Assembly (NCBI GenBank): GCA_937976325.1
Contig: CALJSD010000033.1
Span: forward strand, 1-5,566
DNA: 5,566 nucleotides
Direction: 5' to 3'
Source of the DNA: an uncultured Carnobacterium sp.
GTDB taxonomy: Bacteria; Bacillota; Bacilli; Lactobacillales; Aerococcaceae
Position numbers and translations under genes: made by a program. Each line of letters begins with the position of its first letter. Position 1 is the stretch's first letter. The notes beneath the pieces are model-generated. The model did no database searches. It saw only the letters and a list, made by a program, of their open reading frames with translations, and was not told where the DNA came from. This document shows positions 1 to 5,566 of this stretch, in pieces.

Positions 1-1707
1 TCCATCTGGAGTTCCCACGAAGTCTTTGTTTGGTGTAAATGTTACTTCACCAGTTGTTGGATTGATTGTGTAAGTACCAACTTGTTTACCATCTTTCATT
101 GCTGGTAATTCTGTAGCGTCAGTTGGTTCACCTGTTGCTGGATCAATGAATTTAGCTGGTTGATCAGCATCGATCTTCATTGGTACTTCAGAGTCGCCTT
201 CTGTAAACTTAGGAGTTTCTTTTTGAGTTTGTCCTTGTTTACCTGTTGATGTTACATCTTCAGCTGTTGGCGTTACAGCTGTTACAGTTGGTGTGTACTT
301 AGCTGTTGCTGGAGTTCCGTTCGCGTCTTTCGCTTGAACAGTAATTCCATCTGGAGTTCCAACAAAGTCTTTGTTTGGTGTGAATGTTACTTCACCTGTT
401 AATGGGTTAATTGTGTAAGTACCAACTTGTTTACCATCTTTCATCGCTGGTAATTCAGTCGCATCTGTTGGTTCGCCTGTAGCTGGGTCAATGAATTTAG
501 CTGGTTGATCAGCATCAATCTTCATTGGTACTTCAGAGTCGCCTTCAGTGAATTTAACAGTTTCTTTTTGAACTTGTCCTTGTTTACCAGTTGTAGTCTT
601 ATCTTCACCAGTTGGAGTTACTGGAGTAACTGTTGGTGTGTAAGTTGCTGTTGCTGGAGTTCCGTTCGCGTCTTTTGCTTGAACAGTAATTCCGTCTGGA
701 GTTCCTACGAAGTCTTTGTTTGGTGTGAATGTCACTTTACCAGTCGCTGGGTCAATTGTGTACGTACCTACTTGTTTACCATCTTTCATTGCTGGTAATT
801 CAGTCGCATCTGTTGGTTCACCAGTTGCTGGGTCGATGAATTTCGCTGGGTTCTCAGCGTTCACAACCATAGGAACTTTTGTTTCTGCTCCATCTTGTTG
901 TTTGAATGTTACTGTTTCAGATTGTGGTTGTCCTTGTTTACCAGTTGTTTCTTTGTTTTCACCCACTGGAGTTACAGGATTTACAGTTGGAGTGTATTTA
1001 ATTCCGGCTAAAGAACGGCCAGTCGCTTCGTCCACCACTTGGATTAAGATTGGATCTGGAGTTCCAATAAAGTCTTTATTTGGCGTAAATTTCACCGTTC
1101 CGTTAATTGGATCGATTTCATATAATCCAACTACCTTACCATCCTTCATCGCTGGAGCTTCATTACCAATGAGACCACCCGTTTCCGGATTCACAATAAC
1201 CATTGGTGTTGTAGCAGAAGGTTTTACTTCGCCTTCTCCATTTGTAAATGTAAGTTTTTTGTCGTGTTCTAACCCTTGTAAATCTTCTGTAGTTACTTCT
1301 TCAGACAATGGAGTTACTGTTGGGATGTAACGACCATCCATTGTGTTTGTTTGGTCACTGATAACAGGTTGAGAATTATCTTTTGTATTCCAACCAGTAT
1401 CTACAGCATTGTTGTCAAGACGACGAATTGTGATACCTGCTGCAGTTCCAACAAAGCCGTTTTCTGGAATGAATTCCACTTGAACGTCTTTACCAGCACC
1501 TGTTACACGGTATTTACCTTCGCCTGGTACTACATAATACCCTTCAGCGTCTAAATCCACTTTGTTGCCTTGTTCGTCAACGATAAATGGTGCAACTGTT
1601 TCATCAATCACTGCATCTTCAGTTCTTGAGTAACGTTGTTTTCCTTGAGCTGTGAATTCAACTATTGCAGTTTGTTTCACGCCTTGTAGATTTGTAGTTT
1701 CTTTTTT
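1..1707 (-). repeat. CshA-type fibril repeat array, running off the left edge
   Basis: Tandem in-frame units can be phased on the GTP/GTA junction that follows VTFTPNKDFV, at residues 771, 899, 1019, 1134 and 1249. The spacings are therefore 128, 120, 115 and 115 residues (384, 360, 345 and 345 bp). A first, strongly diverged unit begins near residue 685. Units become more alike towards the C terminus: the two 115-residue units (16-360 and 361-705) differ at about 8 residues. The block from ADQPAKFIDPATGEP to KQVGTYTI is unchanged between those two and is nearly so in the unit before. By family knowledge these repeats build a stiff fibril that projects the N-terminal binding domains. The array continues beyond base 1, so the copy number is unknown. 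Confidence 0.9.
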
Positions 1708-3759
1708 GCTTCCTTTTGGTGGGAAGATTACTTGTGTTTCAAAGTCTTCTACTTCCCCTGACATTGACATACCTGTTGGGCTTTCAATATCTGGAGCATA
1801 AGTAGATACACGAACACGCACGCCTAATTTATCTAATTGTAAATCATTTAAGACTGGTCCGTTGTTAAATTCTAGTGTTACGTTACCATCTTTAGTGATT
1901 GTTGCTTTTTCAGAACGTTCGTTTTCGTCAAATTTACCATTTTGGTTAAAGTCAACCCATGCGTAAGCATAAGCTTCAGGAGCTCCACCAGTGTTTGCTT
2001 GTACTGTTAACGTATAGTTACCTGGACGTGTACGATCTAATGCGATCATTCCGTTTGTATTGCCTTTTAAGTCTGTTGGTAAGATTTGGTCGATACCTTC
2101 ATCGCCTGTACCGTCCTTATCGTCACCTTTCCAGTCTGTACGTTCTAAGTTTTCATCCATATCTGGACGAGTATCCCCAAGATATGGTTGGTTAACAGCT
2201 GCGCCGGTTACCCCGTTGACTTGGTTCATCGCATGTGTTGCGATTCCATATGAATCTGGTGCATCCCCTTCATCTAATGGTAAGAAACCAAGCATTGCTG
2301 ATTGTTTACCAGAAGAAGCGATATATAAACCAACTTCTGAAGCTCCACGTGTCATTACCATTGGTACGGCAAATAAGCTTGAAGAAACGTTAGGACCGAA
2401 TACACCTGTTCCTAAACCACCAGTTGTTGTATCTGGATTACCATAATATTTCCATGCAACAGTTTTTCCTTCTTCTCCTACAGCTGTTGCTCTACGTAGC
2501 AAGTTTAAGTTTTGTGCGTATAGATTAATTCCATCTACATTTACAGTAGTATTAGGTTTTGTAGGATCAAATAAGTCATTTGTATTTTGAGGAGCATAGT
2601 TTTTAGTTTTGGTGTTATTATTTTTTAACCATTCCCCGATATGTTGCCATCCTGTACCGTTAGTTGTAAATAAGGCTAATTCCCCTGGGTTCGCTGATTC
2701 ACCATCGGCCATTACAATCGCTGGTTTTACAGCTTTACCATTATATGTTGCTGAAATATCGAATTGAACCCCAATATTTCCTCCATCGTATTCTGATGAA
2801 ATCGTTGTACTCTTGTTTCCAGTATTGATTCCTTCTGAACGAATTTCAGTCCAACGGTTTTGAGGGTCTGCAATTACTCGTGCTTCTTCTCCATTTTTAA
2901 AAGCAGCATTTGTTTTTGCATTTGATGTCGAGTTAATATAACCATTTTTTGCGTTTGGATCATAAGTCGCTTTTTCTTCAGCTGTTGCGCCTTGATTTTC
3001 CATACGGTTCTTATAAATCTCTGTTGCTTGGAATGGTTTTAAAGATTTAACTTTAATTTTTACAATATAACCAGGCATTACTTCTTTCGTATAAGTAGCC
3101 CCAACTGTTAAAGCTAAGTGGCCATCCGCTGTTGTTTCAGCACCTGTCCAGTTTGCTTTATCACCAAAGTCTAACCATGAAACTTGTTTTAATAATTGTT
3201 CTGCTAAAATTTTTGGTGTAAAACCTGGTTTTTCTACTTTAGGAGTAGAAGTTGCGTCTACAACATCTTCACCAACTTTATCATCACTTGGAGTAGCTGC
3301 TTCACCTTCAGCAACTGCACGTCTTGAACGCGTACGTGGTTTGTTTTCTTCAGCTACTGTCGTTTCTTCTTTTTTCTCTGGAGCAGCAGTTGTTTCTTCT
3401 GCTTTCTCTGTTGCGGCTGTTGTTTCTTCTTTCTTTTCAGCTGCCGCAGTTGTTTCTTCAGTTTTTTCTGCTGGAGTTACTCCTTCAGCTGCAGTTGTTG
3501 CTTCTGGTTTTTCTACGGCAACTTCATAAACTGCTTTGTCGTCTTCGACCGTATCTTTCTTCTCTTCTGCAGGTTTCGCTGTTGTTTCTGCTGTTGCTTC
3601 AACAGTGTCCGCGTGTACAATTGTTTGACCTTGTACAAACATAAACCCTAATGCTACAGCTACTGATGCTGTACCCATGCTTAATTTCTTGATAGCGTAA
3701 CGTGTTACTTTAGAACCATTTTTACGCTCATTCATTTGAATATTTTTTGAACTAAACAT
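1..3759 (-). CDS. CshA-type fibrillar surface adhesin, 3' end off the window
   Basis: Large cell-wall fibril adhesin, by family a host- and fibronectin-binding surface protein. The frame is open from ATG at 3759 to base 1 (1253 codons, no stop). Residues 1-50 are a YSIRK-like signal peptide (RYAIKKLSMGTASVAVA core, probable cleavage VHA|DT at 50/51). Residues 51 to about 180 are a disordered Glu/Thr/Ala/Lys stalk with 10-residue repeats (98-137) and an RTRSRRAV patch (142-149). About 184-498 resembles the CshA non-repetitive domain 2 (WLDFGD, then YTKEVMPGYIVKIKVKSLKPF). About 499-673 is a GEVED-type region: DAPDSYG at 499, an Asp-rich patch at 546-554, WVDFNQNGKFDENE from 601, and GEVEDF at 668-673. 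From about 685 onward come CshA fibril repeats with the hallmark VTFTPNKDFVGTP. An LPXTG motif is expected but not visible. The start is chosen because AGAGGT lies 5 nt upstream and the signal peptide follows. Codon use is strongly biased (GAA, AAA, CCA, ACA/ACT, GGT), suggesting high expression. The CshA family assignment is firm; the binding partner is unknown. Confidence 0.93.
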   Translation of the reverse strand, partial: MFSSKNIQMNERKNGSKVTRYAIKKLSMGTASVAVALGFMFVQGQTIVHADTVEATAETTAKPAEEKKDTVEDDKAVYEVAVEKPEATTAAEGVTPAEKTEETTAAAEKKEETTAATEKAEETTAAPEKKEETTVAEENKPRTRSRRAVAEGEAATPSDDKVGEDVVDATSTPKVEKPGFTPKILAEQLLKQVSWLDFGDKANWTGAETTADGHLALTVGATYTKEVMPGYIVKIKVKSLKPFQATEIYKNRMENQGATAEEKATYDPNAKNGYINSTSNAKTNAAFKNGEEARVIADPQNRWTEIRSEGINTGNKSTTISSEYDGGNIGVQFDISATYNGKAVKPAIVMADGESANPGELALFTTNGTGWQHIGEWLKNNNTKTKNYAPQNTNDLFDPTKPNTTVNVDGINLYAQNLNLLRRATAVGEEGKTVAWKYYGNPDTTTGGLGTGVFGPNVSSSLFAVPMVMTRGASEVGLYIASSGKQSAMLGFLPLDEGDAPDSYGIATHAMNQVNGVTGAAVNQPYLGDTRPDMDENLERTDWKGDDKDGTGDEGIDQILPTDLKGNTNGMIALDRTRPGNYTLTVQANTGGAPEAYAYAWVDFNQNGKFDENERSEKATITKDGNVTLEFNNGPVLNDLQLDKLGVRVRVSTYAPDIESPTGMSMSGEVEDFETQVIFPPKGSKKETTNLQGVKQTAIVEFTAQGKQRYSRTEDAVIDETVAPFIVDEQGNKVDLDAEGYYVVPGEGKYRVTGAGKDVQVEFIPENGFVGTAAGITIRRLDNNAVDTGWNTKDNSQPVISDQTNTMDGRYIPTVTPLSEEVTTEDLQGLEHDKKLTFTNGEGEVKPSATTPMVIVNPETGGLIGNEAPAMKDGKVVGLYEIDPINGTVKFTPNKDFIGTPDPILIQVVDEATGRSLAGIKYTPTVNPVTPVGENKETTGKQGQPQSETVTFKQQDGAETKVPMVVNAENPAKFIDPATGEPTDATELPAMKDGKQVGTYTIDPATGKVTFTPNKDFVGTPDGITVQAKDANGTPATATYTPTVTPVTPTGEDKTTTGKQGQVQKETVKFTEGDSEVPMKIDADQPAKFIDPATGEPTDATELPAMKDGKQVGTYTINPLTGEVTFTPNKDFVGTPDGITVQAKDANGTPATAKYTPTVTAVTPTAEDVTSTGKQGQTQKETPKFTEGDSEVPMKIDADQPAKFIDPATGEPTDATELPAMKDGKQVGTYTINPTTGEVTFTPNKDFVGTPDG
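3349..3468 (-). repeat. Four 30-bp tandem repeats in the adhesin stalk
   Basis: Four consecutive 10-residue units (residues 98-137) read EKTEETTAAA, EKKEETTAAT, EKAEETTAAP and EKKEETTVAE. Boundaries on the window strand are 3439-3468, 3409-3438, 3379-3408 and 3349-3378. They lie in the low-complexity region between the signal peptide and the first folded domain. The composition predicts a charged, disordered stalk. The period is a multiple of three, so slippage would change stalk length without breaking the frame. Confidence 0.85.
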
Positions 3760-3764
3760 CTTCT

Positions 3765-3770
3765 ACCTCT
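3765..3770 (-). promoter_or_regulatory. Ribosome binding site of the adhesin gene
   Basis: AGAGGT on the minus strand, within a purine-rich GAGAAGAGGTAGAAG run, ends 5 nt before the ATG at 3759. It supports that start over the in-frame ATG at codon 9, which has no comparable site. Confidence 0.75.
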
Positions 3771-3851
3771 TCTCTTATTTATTATTTTCTACTTCGATAA
3801 TTTGTGAATTTTCACTGAACAGGAAATTTTTTCACCCTTATTCAGCTAAAC

Positions 3852-3880
3852 ATATTACCATATCTAATTAGATTTTCCAA
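3852..3880 (-). promoter_or_regulatory. Probable sigma-A promoter of the adhesin gene
   Basis: Minus strand: -35 TTGGAA (3875-3880), a 17-bp spacer, and -10 TAATAT (3852-3857). A TG one base before the -10 gives an extended -10 (TGGTAATAT). Both hexamers match consensus at 4 of 6. Transcription would start near 3845, giving a leader of about 86 nt. An alternative lies just upstream: TTCACA (3924-3929), an 18-bp spacer and TGTAAT (3900-3905), each 5 of 6. That second pair overlaps the WalR-type box, so it may not be a real promoter. Confidence 0.5.
3862..3873. promoter_or_regulatory. 12-bp perfect palindrome inside the promoter spacer
   Basis: ATCTAATTAGAT is a perfect palindrome placed between the proposed -35 and -10 of the adhesin promoter. 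A dimeric repressor bound there would block RNA polymerase. No regulator family is recognised from the sequence, and AT-rich palindromes of this size can occur by chance. Confidence 0.3.
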
Positions 3881-3899
3881 CTATTTCTACTCGAGTTCC

Positions 3900-3916
3900 A
3901 TTACAATTAGGTTACA
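3900..3916 (-). promoter_or_regulatory. WalR/VicR (YycF)-type binding box upstream of the adhesin
   Basis: Minus strand TGTAAC-CTAAT-TGTAAT fits the published WalR consensus TGTWAH-N5-TGTWAH at every defined position. Its centre is about 63 bp upstream of the start predicted from the TTGGAA/TAATAT promoter, a usual distance for an activator. WalRK (VicRK) is the cell-wall homeostasis two-component system of low-GC Gram-positives. The match is seen directly; binding is inferred. Confidence 0.5.
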
Positions 3917-4033
3917 TTTTACTTGTGAATTGATTACCCAAAATTCTGACAACTCAAATATGAACAAAATGTGAATACAACATCTGGTGTTTTCATTTAT
4001 TTTCATAATACGGACTGTGTTTTTTCGTTAATT

Positions 4034-4067
4034 TAGTACAGTTTTTTTCTAAGACTAATACAGTTTT
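4034..4067 (+). repeat. Direct repeat pair TA(G/A)TACAGTTTT, 22 bp apart
   Basis: TAGTACAGTTTT (4034-4045) and TAATACAGTTTT (4056-4067) match at 11 of 12 positions with a 22-bp start-to-start distance, two helical turns. A shorter relative, TAATACGG, is at 4006. The ACAGTTTTT / ACAGTTTTC halves separated by 13 bp resemble sites of LytTR-type response regulators (AgrA, ComE, BlpR). The pair directly follows the carboxypeptidase stop codon on the other strand, and no gene starts downstream in the repeat's own orientation. Confidence 0.4.
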
Positions 4068-5438
4068 CTACCTCCCTCTTCTATTAATCCTAGTTTTTCT
4101 TCTCTTAATTTTCTTCTTCATATTAAGAATCATTACTAAAACAAAAAGGAAACCTAGTACTGCTAGCCAAACAAGGAATGGCACTCTAAGTAGAAATCGC
4201 AGCAACCCTTCTATAATTCTTTTAGGAAGCTTTTCTTCATTTTGAGTTGTTTCAATATAAGTAGACTCTTGGGCATCGCTAGCGGCTTGTTCCACTTTTA
4301 CAGTGTATTCTGAATCATACAAAGTTCCGTAGTTTGTTTGAACCTTCAATGTATTACCTTCGACTGTCACTGCCGGTTCTTTCCCTTTTTCTACAAATAC
4401 ATCGACTGCATGCTCTAGCGTTACCTTTTGCCCATCGATGGTCTGCGTACCTGGATTGAACAATGTCTTGTGTTCAAAGTTTTTAAAAATATACTGCAAT
4501 AATGCATTTCCAATTTTATGTCGATTATATTCACCGTGATGATCCGCGAATTGCCCGACTCCCAGAATCACTTCAACCAGCTCTACGCCGTCTTGTTTGT
4601 AGATTCCGATATAATTAAATCCATCTCTTTCACTCGTACCCGTCTTCAGCCCAACGATTCCAGGATACGCCAACAAGTCTCCTTCCACCGAATGGTTTGT
4701 ATTGGTAATCGTTTTGGCATACGGCGTTCCACTCATGACAGTTAATTCTTTATTCTTCGTAATCTCCGTTATTTCTGGATGCGCCTTTAACATAGCTACA
4801 ACCATCTTCGCTAAATCTCTAGCCGTTGACTGGTTCGTCTCATTTGAAAGATATCGTTGCACTGTATAGAGTCCTTCAAAATCCTTCGTAACGGCACCCG
4901 AAGCTCCAACAAACTTGGTATTGGTCATCCCTAGTTCTTGCGCCTTTTGATTGATTAAATCCACATAATCATCGGCATTGGGATTAATTAGATTTGCTAA
5001 CATTAATACTGCAGCGTTTGATGAAGGAAGAAGCGCCATCTTAATGAGATCGCTTACTGGATATTCCACTCCCTCTACAATGGGCGAATTGCTAAGGTTT
5101 GTTAAGTTCGATATCGCTTGGTCGTTTTTTGTCGCAACGACTTTATCCTCCAGCTTAATTTTGCCACTCTTCATCGCGTCATACACCATAAAGATGGTCA
5201 TGAGCTTACTCAGACTCGCCGGATCCACTATATTATCTGGATTTTCCTGAAACAAAATCTCTCCATTTGAGAAGTTCACGACGATGTCTCCTTTAGGCGT
5301 ATCGGCCTCTGATACAGAGTTTCCCTCATTCTTTGTAATTGTAATACTTGATTCTTGTGCCAAAACGGTTGTAATAGGCGCCAACATTCCGGCAAGCACC
5401 ACACAACTCATTGCAATTTTGAATAATCTTTTCACCAT
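4068..5438 (-). CDS. dacA: D-alanyl-D-alanine carboxypeptidase (family S11 penicillin-binding protein)
   Basis: Complete 456-residue serine DD-carboxypeptidase. By family it removes the terminal D-Ala from peptidoglycan pentapeptides on the outer membrane face, so limiting cross-linking, and it is a beta-lactam target. Residues 1-27 form a signal peptide (MVKRLFKIAM start, hydrophobic core, cleavage near VLA|QE). The catalytic domain has all three motifs: SxxK as S75-L-S-K78 in DPASLSKLMT, SxN as S139-S-N141, and KTG at 265-267 in GLKTGTS. A PBP5-like C-terminal beta domain spans roughly 345-400. A hydrophobic helix at about 419-440 is followed by a very basic tail of 16 residues, which gives a transmembrane anchor. 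The start at 5438 is preferred over an in-frame ATG at 5501 because AGGAGG lies 4 nt upstream, the signal peptide begins there, and the likely promoter lies downstream of 5501; GTG at 5435 is a less likely alternative. Codon use is more mixed than in the adhesin, consistent with lower expression. Confidence 0.95.
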   Translation of the reverse strand: MVKRLFKIAMSCVVLAGMLAPITTVLAQESSITITKNEGNSVSEADTPKGDIVVNFSNGEILFQENPDNIVDPASLSKLMTIFMVYDAMKSGKIKLEDKVVATKNDQAISNLTNLSNSPIVEGVEYPVSDLIKMALLPSSNAAVLMLANLINPNADDYVDLINQKAQELGMTNTKFVGASGAVTKDFEGLYTVQRYLSNETNQSTARDLAKMVVAMLKAHPEITEITKNKELTVMSGTPYAKTITNTNHSVEGDLLAYPGIVGLKTGTSERDGFNYIGIYKQDGVELVEVILGVGQFADHHGEYNRHKIGNALLQYIFKNFEHKTLFNPGTQTIDGQKVTLEHAVDVFVEKGKEPAVTVEGNTLKVQTNYGTLYDSEYTVKVEQAASDAQESTYIETTQNEEKLPKRIIEGLLRFLLRVPFLVWLAVLGFLFVLVMILNMKKKIKRRKTRINRRGR

Positions 5439-5442
5439 TTTT

Positions 5443-5448
5443 CCTCCT
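5443..5448 (-). promoter_or_regulatory. Ribosome binding site of the carboxypeptidase gene
   Basis: A strong AGGAGG on the minus strand, 4 nt before ATG 5438 and 7 nt before GTG 5435. It decides the start: the longer in-frame ATG at 5501 has no purine-rich site ahead of it. Confidence 0.85.
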
Positions 5449-5462
5449 AATGTCTTACTATC

Positions 5463-5491
5463 ATCATATGAAATCCTTTCCAAAACTTCAA
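5463..5491 (-). promoter_or_regulatory. Probable sigma-A promoter of the carboxypeptidase gene
   Basis: Minus strand -35 TTGAAG (5486-5491, 4 of 6), a 17-bp spacer and -10 TATGAT (5463-5468, 5 of 6). Transcription would begin near 5456, leaving a leader of only about 18 nt that includes AGGAGG. A weaker alternative further upstream is TTCGAA, 17 bp, TAATAT. If the stronger promoter is the one used, the ATG at 5501 lies upstream of the transcript. Confidence 0.55.
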
Positions 5492-5501
5492 TGCTTTCCA
5501 T

Positions 5502-5518
5502 ATTAAAAAATCTTTACA
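5502..5518 (-). promoter_or_regulatory. Imperfect WalR-like box upstream of the carboxypeptidase promoter
   Basis: Minus strand TGTAAA-GATTT-TTTAAT matches TGTWAH-N5-TGTWAH except for one base (T for G in the second half). Its centre is about 54 bp upstream of the predicted transcription start. It sits in a very AT-rich stretch, so chance is a serious alternative. The TTTACA on the other strand could also act as a -35 for the divergent gene. Confidence 0.25.
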
Positions 5519-5560
5519 TTTATTCGAAAAATGACTACTCTTAGTATTAGAGGTGACAAC

Positions 5561-5566
5561 ATGAGA
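5561..5566 (+). CDS. Start of a divergent plus-strand gene, cut by the window edge
   Basis: ATG AGA at the right edge is preceded by AGAGGTGA (5549-5556), a good Shine-Dalgarno sequence ending 4 nt before the ATG. Only Met-Arg can be read, so nothing can be said of function. A TTTACA at 5513-5518 is a possible -35, but no good -10 follows at a normal distance. The gene would share its upstream region with the divergent carboxypeptidase gene. Confidence 0.4.

Larger units (their letters stand above)
3760..4067. other. 308-bp AT-rich non-coding gap with regulatory signals
   Basis: This gap lies between the carboxypeptidase stop codon and the adhesin start, both on the minus strand. It holds the adhesin ribosome site, a probable promoter, a WalR-type box, a palindrome and a direct-repeat pair, each listed separately. 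The predicted leader (about 3845 to 3760) also has a small GTGAA-AA-TTCAC inverted repeat at 3804-3815. I see no convincing hairpin plus T-run terminator for the upstream gene, no small gene with a ribosome site and no RNA gene. Confidence 0.7.

Noticed and set aside
716..1330. Long plus-strand open frame (204 codons) across the repeat region, plus shorter ones at 505-798 and 2060-2446
   Set aside because: These are antisense to the adhesin. The biased A/T third positions of the minus-strand codons remove stops on the other strand. They have no ribosome sites, and their repeats simply mirror the adhesin repeats.
1..1449. CRISPR array or mobile-element repeats
   Set aside because: The periodic repeats are 345-384 bp, fully coding, in one frame and match CshA fibril units. 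There are no short repeats with unique spacers.
3324..3644. Leucine-rich plus-strand frame of 106 codons that looks like a membrane protein
   Set aside because: It is the complement of the Glu/Lys/Thr/Ala-rich stalk: antisense GAA/GAG/AAG codons give a Leu-rich, Phe-rich shadow. No ribosome site is present.
3804..3815. GTGAA/TTCAC inverted repeat in the adhesin leader as a riboswitch or attenuator
   Set aside because: Five-base arms with a two-base gap are too small to fold stably as RNA, and no known riboswitch core is visible.
3887..4006. Minus-strand 39-codon frame in the intergenic gap (MKINEN start)
   Set aside because: It has no Shine-Dalgarno sequence, its codon use is unlike the neighbours, and it runs through the WalR-type box and the alternative promoter hexamers.
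5390..5438. Lipoprotein lipobox around C12 of the carboxypeptidase signal peptide
   Set aside because: The cysteine comes before the hydrophobic core and residues 9-11 (AMS) do not fit a lipobox. An ordinary AxA-like cleavage site (VLA) follows at 25-27.
5439..5501. 21-codon N-terminal extension of the carboxypeptidase from ATG 5501
   Set aside because: It would put charged residues ahead of the signal peptide, has no ribosome site, and contains the best promoter and the AGGAGG of the downstream start.

Overview
The window looks like part of the chromosome of a low-GC Gram-positive coccus of the Lactobacillales. The evidence is an AT-rich composition, strong Shine-Dalgarno sites, a YSIRK-type signal peptide and a CshA-type fibrillar adhesin. 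A Granulicatella-, Streptococcus- or Gemella-like oral or mucosal species is plausible, but the genus cannot be fixed from this sequence alone.

Layout: everything except the last few bases is coded on the minus strand. Positions 1-3759 hold the first 1253 codons of a very large surface adhesin that runs off the left edge. In order it has a YSIRK-like signal peptide, a disordered Glu/Thr/Ala-rich stalk with four 10-residue tandem repeats, a CshA non-repetitive ligand-binding region, a GEVED-type domain with an EF-hand-like Asp/Asn loop, and the first four-plus units of a CshA fibril repeat array. Any further repeats and the expected LPXTG anchor lie outside the window. Positions 3760-4067 are a 308-bp non-coding gap with a likely promoter for the adhesin, a perfect WalR/VicR-type box (TGTAAC-N5-TGTAAT), a 12-bp palindrome in the promoter spacer, and a pair of ACAGTTTT direct repeats 22 bp apart. 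Positions 4068-5438 encode a complete, secreted, C-terminally membrane-anchored D-alanyl-D-alanine carboxypeptidase (family S11, penicillin-binding protein) with all three catalytic motifs. Its promoter and a second, imperfect WalR-like box lie at 5463-5518. A divergent plus-strand gene appears to start at 5561, with only two codons visible.

How the parts fit: one gene trims peptidoglycan stem peptides and the other makes a fibril that, in this family, is attached to peptidoglycan by sortase. The two genes have separate promoters and are not an obvious operon, although no clear terminator is visible between them. WalR-type boxes ahead of both suggest, as inference only, shared control by the cell-wall two-component system. 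I found no mobile element, RNA gene, CRISPR array or evidently new multi-gene system. The most interesting signals are the regulatory architecture and the evolution of the adhesin repeats.
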